Below, piece after piece: positions 33,695-44,838 of a stretch of 64,000 nucleotides of DNA. Under the pieces are notes generated by a model. That model saw only the letters and a list, made by a program, of their open reading frames with translations, searched no databases and was not told the DNA's origin. Both the position numbers and the translations under genes were made by a program. Location of the stretch: contig NC_030813.1 of NCBI RefSeq assembly GCF_001704415.2, forward strand, positions 12,294,001 to 12,358,000. The letters are read 5' to 3'. This stretch comes from Capra hircus (Eukaryota > Chordata > Mammalia > Artiodactyla > Bovidae). Numbering within the stretch: the stretch's first letter is position 1; each line of letters starts with the position of its first letter.

Positions 33695-34976
33695 ATTTGA
33701 AATAAATTTCTTTTGCTTGTGGTGAATAATTCTTTTTATTCATTGTTGTATTCAGCTTGTTAATATTTTGTTGAGGATCTTTATATGTGTGTTCATGAGG
33801 GATATCGGTCTAAATTTTTCCTCCTTGTAGAAGTTATATCTGATTTTGATGTTTAGAGTAATGGTGGCCTTATAGAATGTGTTGCAGTGTGTTCACTCTG
33901 CTTCTGTTTCCCGGAACAAATTGTAAAGAAGTGGTTTCATTTCTTCCTTTAAGTGTTCGGTATAACTTACCAGTGACTCCATCTGCTTTCTGTTTTGGAA
34001 GGTTATTAATTATTGATTCAATTTCCTTATTAGATAAGACTATTCAGATTGTCTATTGTCTATCTTCTTGTGCACTTTTGGCTGATTGTGTCTTTCAAAG
34101 AATTGATCCATTCATCTGGGGTATTGAATATGTGGGCATAGAGTTATTCATAATATTCCTTCATTATTCTTTTAATATCTGTGGTGTCTATAGTAATGTC
34201 TCCTCCTTCATTTCTCATATTAATAATTTATGTCTTCTCTCTTTTGATCATAGTCTGGCTGTAAACTCGTCTGTTGCATTGATCTTTTCAAAGAACTAGC
34301 TTTTTTGCTATTGTTGATTTCCTCTGTTGAATTCTTTCAAGTCTATTGATTTCTGCTCCAATTTTTATTTTTACTTCATCTTACTTTGGATTTAATTTGC
34401 TCTTCTTTGTCTTATTTCCTAGTGGAAGCTTAGAGTATTAATTTTATGTCTTCCCCTCTAAAGTTGCATTCAGTGTTATAAATTTCCCTATATATACTTC
34501 ATCCCACAAATTTGGATAAGTTCTATTTTTCATTTGCATTTAATTGAAAATATTTTAAACCCTCTCTTGTGATTTCTTCTTTGACTTACGTGTTTTTTAA
34601 TCTCCTCGTATTTGGATCATTCTGTTTTCTTTCTGTTACTGTTTTCTAGTTTAATTCCATGTACTCTGAGAACAGACCTTGTGTGCTTACTAAACCTTCT
34701 AAACTTGTTAAGGTGTGTTTTATGACCCAGGATGTCATCTGTCTTGGTGAATGTTCCATATGGGCTGGAAAAGAATGTGTATTATACTGTTGTTAGATGA
34801 AGTAGTCTATACATCTCAATTATATCCAGTTGATTTACGGTGCTCTTGAGTTCAGCTATGCTCTTAATGATTTTCTGTCTGCTGGGTCAGTCCATTTCTG
34901 ATAGATGAGTGTTAAAATCTCCATCTGCAGTAGTGGATTCACCAGTTGTTTCTTACAGTTCTATCAGTGTTTGTCA

Positions 34977-35619
34977 AAAGCTAAGAGAATTCAGCACCAC
35001 CAAACCAGCCTTACAACAAAAGCCAAGAGAACTTCTCTAGCAGGAAAAAATAAGAGAAGACCCACAAAAACAAATCCTAAATGATTAAGAAAATGGCAGT
35101 AGAAACGTGTATATCAATAACTACCTTAAATGTAAATGGATTAAAAGCCCCAACCAAAAGACGCAGACTGGCTAAATGGATACAAAGACGAGACCTGTGT
35201 ATATGCTGCCTACAATTACGCACTTCAAACCTAAGAACACATACATACTGAAAGTTCAGCTCAGTCAGTTCAGTTTCGCAGTCGTGTCTGACTCTTTGCT
35301 ATCCCATGAACTGCAGGACACCAGGCCTCCCTGTCCATTGCCAACTCCTGAAGTCTACTCAGACTCATGTCCCTTGAGTCGGTGATGCCATCCAACCATC
35401 TCATCCTCTGGTGTCCCCTTCTCCTCCTGCCCTGTATCTTTCCCAGCATCAGGGTCTTTTCAAATGAGTTAGCTCTTCGCATCAGTCCTTCCAATGAATA
35501 TTCAGGACTGATTTCCTTTAGGATTGACTGGTTGGATCACCTTGCAAAGTTAGGGGATGGAAAAAGATATTCCATGCAAATGGGAAGCAAAAGAAAGCAG
35601 GAATAGTAATACTCATGTA
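34977..35619 (+). mobile_element. Sense L1 fragment, truncated at both ends
   Basis: Sense piece of the L1 region spanning the ORF1/ORF2 junction (GCTAAGAGAATTCAGCACCA, then ATCAATAACTACCTTAAATG and GGGGATGGAAAAAGATATTC). AGTGTTTGTCA flanks it at 34966-34976 and 35620-35630, and the older antisense L1 continues directly across. It has no A-tail and is internal to L1. A BovB piece is nested at 35257-35545. Confidence 0.8.
35257..35545 (-). mobile_element. BovB 3' fragment nested in L1 fragment
   Basis: Antisense BovB 3' end starting at the TCAGT-type tail, 5'-truncated. AAAGTT at 35251-35256 and 35546-35551 is a short duplication, and the L1 sequence is continuous across it. Confidence 0.88.
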
Positions 35620-36526
35620 AGTGTTTGTCATATATTTTCGTGTTGTATTGTTAGGCATATGCACATTAAGAATTGTTACATATTCTTGGAATGTTGACCC
35701 CTTTGTCGTTAAGTGAAGCCCCTCTTTTTCTCTGATAGTTTTCCTTGCCTGAAAGTCTACTCTAATATTGATATAAATATTCTCACTTTCTTTTGACTAG
35801 TGTCAGCATGACATATAATTCTACAATGTTTCAGTCTTAATCTGTATGTGTCTTTATAATCACAGTGAATTGCTTACTGACTGTGGATATTTGTGCCTTT
35901 TTTTGATCCACTCTGACAGTCTCTTTTCATGTATTTGGAAAGTGATTATTGATATATTTGGATTAATATGTACCATATTGGTTACTGTTTCTTCCCATAT
36001 TCTTACTGTTATCCTCTACATATTTTTCTTCCTTTGGAAGTTTCTTTTGTCATTTTCCCAAACAGAGAGTCTATCGTCAACTGGGTCCAGTTTACTAATG
36101 AGTTCATCAGAGGTATTCTTCATTATTGTTACAATGTTTTCTTTTTATCCTGGTGTTTCTTTTTTGTTCTCAGAATTTTCATCTCTCTGCTTACATTATC
36201 CATATATTCCTGCATGTTGTCTACTTTTTTCCATTAATGTCTTTAACATATGAATCATAGTTTTTAAAATTTCTGGTCTTTTAATTCTAACATTCCTGCC
36301 ACATCTGATTTTGGCTCTGATTCTTGTTGGCTTTTTGCATGTGTGCATGGTTAGTTCCTCAGTCATGTCCAGCTCTTAGCAGCCCGTGGATTGTAGCCTA
36401 CCAGTTTCCCCTGTCCATGGGATTCTGCAGGCAAGAATACTGGGGTGGGTAGCCATTCCCTCCTTCAGGGGATCTTCCTGACCCAGGGATTGCACCTGGG
36501 TCTCCTGCATTGCAAGCCAATTCTTT

Positions 36527-37526
36527 TTTTTTTTTTTTTAATTTTACTTTACATTATTGTATTGGTTTTGCCATGCATTGATTTGAATCCGCCATGAGTG
36601 TACATACATGTGTTCCCCATCCTGAACCCTTCTCCTGCCTCCCTCCCCATGCCATCCCTCTGGGTCATCCCAGTGCACCAGCCCTGAGCTCCCTGTATCA
36701 TGCATCAAACCTGGACTGGTGATTCGTTTCACATATTATATTTTACATGTTTCAATGCCATTCTCCCTTATCATCCCACTCTCGCCCTCTCCCACAGAGT
36801 CCAAAAGACTGTTCAATACATCTGTGTCTCTTTTGCTGTCTTATACACAGGGTTATCATTACCAACTTTCTAAATTCCATATATATGCATTAGTATACTG
36901 TATTGGTGTTTTTCTTTCTGGCTTACTTCACTCTGTACAATAGGCTCCAGTTTCATCCATCTCATTAGAACTGATTCAAATGTATTCATTTTAATGGCTG
37001 AGTAATACTCCATTGTGTATATGTACCACAGCTGTCTTGTCCATTCATCTGCTAATGGACATCTAGGTTGCTTCCATGTTCTGGCTATTATAAACAGTGC
37101 TGCGATGAACATTGGGATACACGTGTCTCTTTCGATTCTGGTTTCCTCCATGTGTATGCCCAACAGTGGGATTGCTGGGTCATAAGGCAGTTCTATTTCC
37201 AGTTTTTTAAGGAATCTCCACACTGTTCTCCATAGTGGCTGTACTAGTTTGCATTCCCACCAACAGTGTAAGAGGGTTCCCTTTTCTCCATACCCTCTCC
37301 AGCATTTATTGCTTGTAGACTTTTGGATCGCAGCCATTCTGAGTGGCATGAAATGGTACCTCATTGTGGTTTTGATTTGCATTTCTGTGATAATGAGTGA
37401 TGTTGAATATCTTTTCATGTGTTTGTTAGCCATCTGTATGTCTTTGGAGAAATGTCTGTTTAGTTCTTTGGCCCACTTTTTGATTGGATCTTTTATTTTT
37501 CTGGAATTGAGCTGCAGGAGTTGCTA
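36527..37526 (-). mobile_element. Young bovine-type L1, 5'-truncated, inside a SINE
   Basis: Starts with a T-run (the antisense A-tail), then the L1 3' region and the C-terminal part of ORF2. CAAGCCAATTCTTT (36513-36526) and CAAGCTGATTCTTT (37527-37540) flank it, a 12/14 target-site duplication lying in the SINE head. This gives the order old L1, then Bov-tA, then young L1. Confidence 0.92.
36870..37433 (-). pseudogene. L1 ORF2 C-terminal fragment
   Basis: Minus-strand open frame of 187 codons with the ORF2 C-terminal region: the cysteine-bearing [19 protein letters not shown] stretch, then [15 protein letters not shown] and [12 protein letters not shown] motifs ([11 protein letters not shown] and [10 protein letters not shown] as read). 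There is no reverse transcriptase core because the element is 5'-truncated. This cannot function alone. The same peptide appears at 61727-62062. Confidence 0.88.
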
Positions 37527-37897
37527 CAAGCTGATTCTTTACCATCTGAGCTACTGGGGAAGTTTCTTAAAGTGTGCTTTTTGCCTTTTGGTACGTCTTG
37601 TAATTTTTTGTTGGGAGATGGATGTGATGTATTGAGTAAAAGGAATTGTGGTTAGTGGACCTTTAATGATTCAGTGGTAAGGTGTTGGGGGAGGGGAAGT
37701 GTTCTCTAGTCCTGTGATTAGGTCTTAGGTGAGCCTTATCTCTTAGACTGTTAACTTCACCAGTGCTTCTCGGTTTTACTTTATTCCCCCTACCCTTTCA
37801 GTTGAACAAAATGGCTAGAGAATGCTGGAGTTGAATGTTTCCCTTCTTCCATTTGCATTGCTCCCTGAGTCAGCTAGACTCTGGTAAGATTTCCTCA

Positions 37898-38488
37898 TTC
37901 AGTTCAGTGTTGCTCAGTCATATCCAACTCTTTGTGACCCCATGGACTGCAGCACACCAGGCTTCCCTCACCAACTCCATCACTAACTCCCAGAGCTTGC
38001 TTAGACTCATGTCGATCAAGTCGGTGATGCTATCTTATCTTCTCATCTTCTTGTCCCCTTCTCCTCCTGCCTTCAATCTTTCCCAGCATCAAGGTCTTTT
38101 CAAATGAGTCAGTTATTCACATCAGGTGGCCAAAGTATTGAAGCTCCAACTTCAGCATCAGTCCTTCCAATGAGTATTAAGGACTGATTTCCTTTAGGAT
38201 TGACTGGTTTGATCTCCTTGCAGTCCAAGGGATTCTTTTCCAACACCACGGTTCAAAAGCCTTAGTTCTTCGGCACTCAGCCTTCATTAACGGTCCAACT
38301 CTCACATCCATACATGACTACTGGAAAAACAATAGCTTTGACTAGATGGATATTTGTCAGCAAAATAATGTCTCTGATTTTTAATATGCTGTCTAAGTTG
38401 TCATAGCTTTTCTTCCAAGGAGCGAGTGTCTTTTAATTTCATGGCTGCAGTCACCATCTGCAGTGATTTTGGAGTCCAAGAAAATTAA
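37898..38488 (-). mobile_element. BovB 3' fragment
   Basis: Antisense BovB 3' end from TTCAGTTCAGTG to GATTTTGGAGTCCAAG, 5'-truncated and diverged. It sits in the 5' part of the old L1, which continues after it. No clear duplication seen. Confidence 0.88.
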
Positions 38489-38965
38489 GGCAGCCCTTAT
38501 TGAAAAGAACAGAATGCTCTGCCATATTTCAAAATGGTTCCTTTTTCCATCTCCCTGCTGGAAGCACAAGGAAGATTTTTTCTCCAGTATTCACTATGAC
38601 AACCTGACAGAACTCCTGGAGGTCCACCTTTCAATAACTGGGGGCCTCCCATGACCAGATGCCCCTGGTGTTTTATCTTCCAGACTCATCCACCCTGAGC
38701 CATCAGCATTTTGTCAAGAATAGGTCAGATTTTCCTACTATGACACTGGTTCCTACAGAGGTTTCTGTTTCAGTAAGTTGTGATTTTCTGTATGTGCCTG
38801 TCAGTTTCTTCAGTTTTGAGGGTAGCAGTCTGCCTTGTGACCTTATTTGACAGGTCTATGAAGCATTGTTAATTTTTTTAGTTTTTATAACTTTTTACTT
38901 GTTTTCAGAACAAAGTGACAACTTCTGAGTTCTTTACATACCAGACCAGAAACCAGAAAACCCTA

Positions 38966-39431
38966 CACTTAAAAAAAACCTTGAATATTTTATAAAATTA
39001 GTTTAAAACTCCTAAATTGTTTGGAATTGAAATGACAAGCAAGGAATGGTCATTTATCAGCTGGAGGTCAGAAATCAAGGCTAGAAATTAAAATTTTTAG
39101 ACATGTTTTAAGATTTTTAGAGGTCTGAGCTATATGTTTCTCATATGCTATAAGCCACAAAGATTTATTATTTATTGATAGAATAAACAACTGAAAACTA
39201 TTCTTAATCACACTTCATTGCAAATTGTTGCCCAAAGTCATTAAAGAGATTTACTGCCTCTTTTGTTCATCCAGATTTTGAAAGCACAGTTTTCTCAAAA
39301 AGTTTGTTAAACAAAAATCTTGGATGCTTGTTAAAGTGTTGCTGCCTTAATAAATGCCCTTCAGCTCCTGAGTCAGATGCTTCTCCTTGGACAAAGCTGC
39401 AATTGCTATCTTGGGTATTAATTGTCATTTT
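38966..39431. other. Unique intronic sequence
   Basis: No feature recognised. Confidence 0.4.
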
Positions 39432-39445
39432 AAAGACAGCATCTC

Positions 39446-39478
39446 AAAAACAACAACAACAACAACAACAACAACAAA
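39446..39478 (+). repeat. (CAA)n tail-only insertion with TSD
   Basis: A 33-base A-rich (CAA)n stretch is flanked by exact 14-base copies of AAAGACAGCATCTC (39432-39445 and 39479-39492). This is what a retroposition event leaves when only the tail is copied. About nine CAA units make it a candidate microsatellite. Confidence 0.85.
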
Positions 39479-39799
39479 AAAGACAGCATCTCTGGACTGT
39501 CAGTGACATTCTGCTACGTAAGATAATCTGGAAAAGTTGCAACTTAAAAGATGTTGGACTAAGTTGAGCAGTCAGCTTCTTCAGGATGTGATGATATTTT
39601 CTGCCATGCTCTCATCCAGTCCGTCTCCCAGCCTGGACTCTGTAGGCAGGAAGCCCAGGTCCCACTTGATCCCTGCTTACTTTTCACTTCTGCTTGAGAC
39701 ACCCAGGCGTGGCAGGTGCTGCTGTTGGCTTGCTGTTAGTTTCCCCCCAAGCTTCGGCACATTAGACATTTTCTGTAAATAGATTTGCTATTATCATAC

Positions 39800-40440
39800 A
39801 TTCATCCAATGACTAGAATACTGATTGGGTGCTAATTATATGCCAAGCACTTTGCTAAATACTAGAGTTAAAACCATGAATAAGACATAGTCCCTGCCCA
39901 CTAGGAGCTTAGAGCCTAATGAGGAAGAGAGGCAATAAACTACAGTGAGCCCTGAGATGCAGTGAGCTCATAGGAAACAGTGGTGCCTAATGATCTCAGG
40001 GATGAGAGGAGGTGACTCTGTGCTGAGACTTACAGGATAAAGAGAATTTAGTCAGCCACAGACTCTATCTCCTTTCTGCAGTGTCAAGAGGAATGGCATG
40101 TGCAGTGCCCCAGAGGAAAGAGACTGTAGACAGTTGTAGACGTGTGCCTCAGTCTGGATGAGCCATTGATTTGAGCGGAGAAAGCACCATGAGGCTGTGA
40201 GACTCAAGAAACAGGCAAGGGCCAGTTCTCAAAGCCCGTTTCTCATTTTCGTTCTTGAACTAAAGCCTGATTTCTAAAAGGGAGAATGAAAGGAAATGAT
40301 ATAATGAGGTATTTTCGGAAAGTCATCCCAGATACAAGTTGGGAAACACTAGCATCCTAACATGAGATACTAGTGTCTGGAGCTAAGGAGTGCAGTGGGA
40401 ATGCAGAATGTGGAAAGCTGCTTTGAGTGTAATTTAAGAT
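39800..40440 (+). repeat. Ancient L2-like repeat
   Basis: Sense old repeat, recognised by TATATGCCAAGCACTTTGCT, CCACTAGGAGCTTAGAGCCT and AATGGCATGTGCAGTGCCCC. It seems to be the same family as the split repeat at 5960-13830. Family name is tentative. Confidence 0.5.
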
Positions 40441-40639
40441 ATAGAGGTAATATATGGTGATTAATTGGACCTGAATCTCTTCTATTGAAGCCTACTGTTG
40501 GTTTGAAAATTCCATTTCTAAAATAATTACAGTAATCTGATTAGAGAAAAGGATATTTTAATCTCTTTAATGCATTGACTAGCTAATTGATAGCTGTATG
40601 ATTGAGAACAGTTAAAACAATGACCACCTGACCTGCCTC

Positions 40640-41119
40640 TTGAGAAACCTATATGCAGATCAGGAAGCAACAGTTAGAACTGGACATGGAACAACAGACT
40701 GGTTCCAAATAGGGAAAGGAGTACATCAAGGCTGTATATTGTCACCCTGCTTATTTAACTTCTATGCAGAGTACATCATGAGAAACGCTGGGCTGGAAGA
40801 AGCACAAGCTGGAATCAAGATTGCCAGGAGAAATATCAATAACCTCAGATATGCAGATGACACCACCCTTATGGCAGAAAGTGAAGAGGAACTAAAAAGC
40901 CTCTTGATGAAAGTGAAAGAGGAGAGTGAAAAAGTTGGCTTAAAGCTCAACATTCAGAAAACGAAGATCATGGCATCCGGTCCCATCACTTCATGGGAAA
41001 TAGATGGGGAAACAGTGGAAACAGAGTCAGACTTTATTTTTTTGGGCTCCAAAATCACTGCAGATGTTGATTGCAGCCATGAAATTAAAAGACACTTACT
41101 CCTTGGAAGGAAGTTATGA
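40640..41119 (+). pseudogene. BovB reverse transcriptase C-part with YADD
   Basis: The 159-codon open frame starts inside the polymerase. It has GKGVHQGC (residues 26-32; R of motif B is changed to H) and the catalytic YADD (71-74), then the thumb-like region. It overlaps by a few bases, in another frame, with the C-terminal segment at 41116-41607, so a single-base shift at about 41100 separates the two. Motif A and the endonuclease are absent because of 5' truncation. Confidence 0.9.
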
Positions 41120-41607
41120 CCAACATAGACAGCATATTCAAAAGCAGAGACGTTACTTTGCCAACAAAGGTCCATCTAGTCAAGGCTATGGTTTTTCCTG
41201 TGGTCACGTATGGATATGAGAGTTGGACTGTGAAGAAAGCTGGGCGCCGAAGAATTGATGCTTTTGAACTGTGGTGTTGGAGAAGACTCTTGAGAGTCCC
41301 TTGGACTGCAAGGAGATCCAACCAGTCCATTCTGAAGGAGATCAGCCCTGGGATTTCTTTGGAAGGAATGATGCTAAAGCTGAAACTCCAGTACTTTGGC
41401 CACCTCATGCGAAGAGTTGACTCATTGGAAAAGACTCTGATGCTAGGAGGGATTGGGGGCAGGAGGAGAAGGGGACGACAGAGGATGAGATGGCTGGATG
41501 GCATCACTGACTCGATGGACATGAGTTTAGGTGAACTCTGGGAGTTGGTGATGGACAGGGACGCCTGGCATGCTGTGATTCATGGGGTTGCAAAGAGTCG
41601 GACATGA
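41116..41607 (+). pseudogene. BovB ORF C-terminal segment
   Basis: The 163-codon frame covers the C-terminal part of the BovB protein ([18 protein letters not shown], then [29 protein letters not shown] and [16 protein letters not shown]). It contains the 34-base region missing from the copy at 6234-9528. The frame ends just before the tail, as in the intact element. Confidence 0.9.
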
Positions 41608-41639
41608 CTGAGCAACTGAACTGAACTGAAAACAATGAC

Positions 41640-43339
41640 TTTCTGTTAAAAGACACTTAGCAGACTCAGAAATAGTTACCAGTTCAGTGTTTTGGAATTT
41701 TGACTATGTAAATAAAATAAGTAAAACATCTAAAAGTATGTAACGTTTGACAAATAAGCACATTTTGAAAAAAAAAAATCCTATCTTTACCAACCTAAGC
41801 AAGGATATAGACAGTACTGAAACATAGTAGGGACTCAGTAAATGTTTATTGGATAAATGACTTGAATATTTGACATTTTAAGTAAGTAAAAAATATAGAA
41901 GCCATTATCAAATATGTCAGCTTCAGTTGCATATATTCTTTATTGATGTATATGTATATAGTGGGTTGTACCAGTTCTGTGAGGGGATCAGGGCAGATAT
42001 CTACCTGAACAGAGTTACTCTTTCTCAGTAGTATGGATAAAGCTTACATAAATTATCAGTTTGCTAATTGATTTAATTTAGAAAAGTAGAACTGAAATAT
42101 TTAAAATGGCCACCATGATTTAGTAATAATTCTGTGGATAATGTTTGACTAATAATATAATTTCAGTATGAGTATTTAAACATTTATTATGTCTGTGTAT
42201 CTGTCTTTCAGCCCAGCTTTCTTCCTGTTTAACCACCAAACTCTCTAGCCATATAGCAAGCCATTTGTTTGTGTGAGTCTGTTATGTACAGTATGTATTT
42301 CGTATGTGTTGGTGTGGCTATTAATTTGTTAAGATGTTGGCAGACAAAAATAATTGTTTCAAGGAAGATGTCTCTTGTTTAAAAAAAAATATTTGAAAGA
42401 GAAATAGGAGTCTGATTTTTCACAAATGCATTTGAATTTTTTGAATTCCAAATCAGTAACCTGACAATTAGGGCCATTATTCAACCCTCAAAAAAAAAAA
42501 AAAAAAAAGAAAAGAAAACAACTTCTTCAACATAAATTTTGATGAAAATTATTATAAATCATGATCTTGTTCGTTTTTATTCTTTGCTCTTTTAGTGTAG
42601 TGATAGGGTTTTTGAAAATTTTTATATATGGATTTAATATCTTGAATTATAATTTTCTATCCATTGACTTTCACTGTAATTTCTCAAGTATCTTGCCAAA
42701 ATGGAAAGTAGGGAATCAGATCTTAACAAATATGTTATTTAAAGGGAGATCTCTTATTCCCTTCAAAGAATATACTGTTTTTATCCATTCCTGATATGTT
42801 TATGTTTATTAGCTTTATGCTGCCCTCGGCAAGAAATTAAACCAGTTTACTATCAACTTAACCCATCTGTCTTCTCTGTCAGACAGGTGTCTATTCACAT
42901 ATCTTTCTTTCTCAGTGTCTTGCTCAATTTATGAAACTAGAAAGTGTTCGGAAATATTTGTTGAGTTCACCCGAACCGTCAAAATCCTGAATTCACTGAT
43001 TGATTCAACAAATATGTTTGGTGTTTACTATATAGTTGATACTGTACTGATCCTTATGGCCCACAGTGGGTTAGATTTTGTCCCTCTCCTGAAGGCATTT
43101 GAAGCTTTTTTTAGATATTCTTAAAGCAACATGCATATGTTCGAAACACCTTAGAGGTAATTCAGATGTATCGTATAGGAAATTTTGTTCTGTCCTTCTG
43201 TGTCTTCTTTGCTGGTTCTTCCTCATCTCCTAGATAAGTGATCCAAGAACATATTCTTTAGGCATCTTACATTTTCTGCTTATACTCCCATTCCGTTTCA
43301 TGGCTTTCAGTTTCATCTATAAACTAAGCAGCTTAGCCT
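41640..43339. other. Unique AT-rich intronic sequence
   Basis: An A18 run followed by GAAAAGAAAAC lies at 42490-42519, possibly a leftover retroposon tail. No exon recognised; the open frames at 42561 and 42915 have no family resemblance. Confidence 0.4.
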
Positions 43340-44470
43340 CGACCTGAATTCCAGACATATGCTGTTACCTAACCATCATCTCCATTTGGATGTCTAACTA
43401 TCATTGCAAATTTAAAATCTCTAAAACTGACTTCCTCATCCTACTGCCAAACTCACTCCTACCAGTTAGTGGCAACTCCATCTTTGCAGTTGCTTAGGCC
43501 AATAGAAGGCAATGGCACCCCACTCCAGTACTTTTGCCTGGAAAATCCCATGGATAGAGGAACCTGGTAGGCTGCAGTCCATGGGTCACTAAGAGTTGGG
43601 CATGACTGAGCGACTTCACTTTCACTTTTCACTTTCATGCATTGGAGAAGGAAACGGCAACCCACTCCAGTGTTCTTGCCTGGAGAATCCCAGGGATCGG
43701 GGATCCTGGTGGGCTGCCGTCTATGGGGTCGCACAGAGTCAAACATGACTGAAGCAACTTAGGAGGAGCAGCGGCAGGGCAAAAGCATTGTAGTAATTAT
43801 TGACTCATTTCTTTTTCTTAAATACTGTATCTGATCTGTCAGTGACTCCTGTTGGTTTTAAAATTAATTCAGAATTTGGTGACTCATCACCATGTCGGTG
43901 GGCCTCACCATGGCTCTGGTACCACCTTGGCCCAAACCACTGTCATCTCTTGCCTGGATCACTGTAAAAGCATCCTGACTAGGCTCCCTGTTTCTGCATC
44001 TCCACTCAACACAGCTCAGAGCACTCCATTGTCCCATGGATTACCCCTCTCTTCCTGCCTTCTCAGCTCCAGCCACACTGCCTTCATCATAGCCTAGGAC
44101 AAACTAGACATTTATTCTTCCTGTTTCCTTGGCCCTGAGTGTTCTCCTTCTAGCATAGCCTACCTCTCCCTCCCTTCAGGGCTCTGCTGATAGGTCTCTT
44201 TCTCAAGGAGACCTTCCTTGTGTCCCTAAATGGCACCCTTCTTTCTTTATCAACTCTTCCCAACTCCTTGGCTCCCCACCCACCTTCCTTAACACTCATC
44301 ACTGCCTAACCTGTCAAAAACTAACCTTAATCTATCTAGTCAAATTTTCTGCATTGCCCACAAGAGTGCTCCATGAATACAGGGACTTTTTCTCTTTTTT
44401 ATTTTACCCCCAATGCTGAAAATAGTTCTTGCACACAGTAGGTATTCAATAATTATCTTTGCATGAGAGC
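43340..44470 (+). mobile_element. L2 LINE 3' region split by BOV-A2
   Basis: Sense L2 3' sequence: TTTGGATGTCTAACTATCAT before the SINE, then TTTCTCAAGGAGACCTTCCT, TGAATACAGGGACTTTTTCT and the terminal CACACAGTAGGTATTCAATA. It is decayed. BOV-A2 lies at about 43503-43772. Confidence 0.75.
43503..43772 (+). mobile_element. BOV-A2 SINE
   Basis: Sense two-unit BOV-A2 with the CTTTCACTTTTCACTTTCATG linker region and a GGAGGAGCAGCGGCAG tail. It is inserted in L2. No clear duplication recognised. Confidence 0.92.
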
Positions 44471-44623
44471 ATATGAGGAAGCTTCTGGAAAGAATACAGA
44501 TTATTTTGTGAAGAGTTTAGAGAGTTTAAAGTGAATATTTTAGGTTTCCCTTCATTTACTTTGCTACTTTGGGTATATATGGTGCCACAGTGCTAGTTAT
44601 TTGAAGAGCTTCTTGCCTTAATA

Positions 44624-44825
44624 AGGGCTTCTGTGGTGCCTCAGTGGTAAAGAATCTGCCTGCAATGCAGGAGTTGTGGGTTTGATCCATAGGTAGGAAG
44701 ATACCCTGGAGGAGGAAATAACAACCCACTCCAGTATTCTTGCCTGGGAAAGCCCATGGCAGAGGAGCCTGGTGGGCTCCAGTCTGGGGGGTTCCAAAGA
44801 GTTGGACACAACTGAGCATGCATGC
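44624..44825 (+). mobile_element. Bov-tA SINE
   Basis: Complete sense Bov-tA. TCTTGCCTTAATA (44611-44623) and TCTTGCCTAAATA (44826-44838) flank it, a 12/13 target-site duplication. Confidence 0.94.
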
Positions 44826-44838
44826 TCTTGCCTAAATA

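Larger units (their letters stand above)
36339..37575 (-). mobile_element. Bov-tA SINE split by a younger L1
   Basis: SINE halves at 36339-36526 and 37527-37575 join to one antisense Bov-tA (head end TTCTTTACCATCTGAGC). Outer flanks GCTTTTTGC (36330-36338 and 37576-37584) are its target-site duplication within the old L1. Confidence 0.88.
30765..38965 (-). mobile_element. Old antisense L1, host of many later insertions
   Basis: One antisense old-L1 copy can be followed in order from its 3' side (30765) through reverse transcriptase (about 32100-34900), endonuclease (about 35630-36000) and 5' sequences to about 38965 (ending TACCAGACCAGAAACCAGAA). Consensus continuity is kept across each insertion: BOV-A2 array 31220-31726, BOV-A2 33211-33480, L1 fragment 34977-35619, SINE with nested L1 36339-37575, and BovB 37898-38488. 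The copy is decayed and non-coding. Confidence 0.8.
40625..41628 (+). mobile_element. BovB LINE, 5'-truncated, exact TSD
   Basis: Sense 1-kb BovB 3' portion beginning within the reverse transcriptase and ending in the ACTGA tail. AAAACAATGAC at 40614-40624 recurs exactly at 41629-41639. It is the best-preserved BovB coding piece in the window. Confidence 0.96.

Noticed and set aside
33877..34299. 140-codon + strand frame with hydrophobic segments
   Set aside because: It is the antisense of old L1 ORF2; A-rich coding strands give T-rich, hydrophobic-looking shadows.
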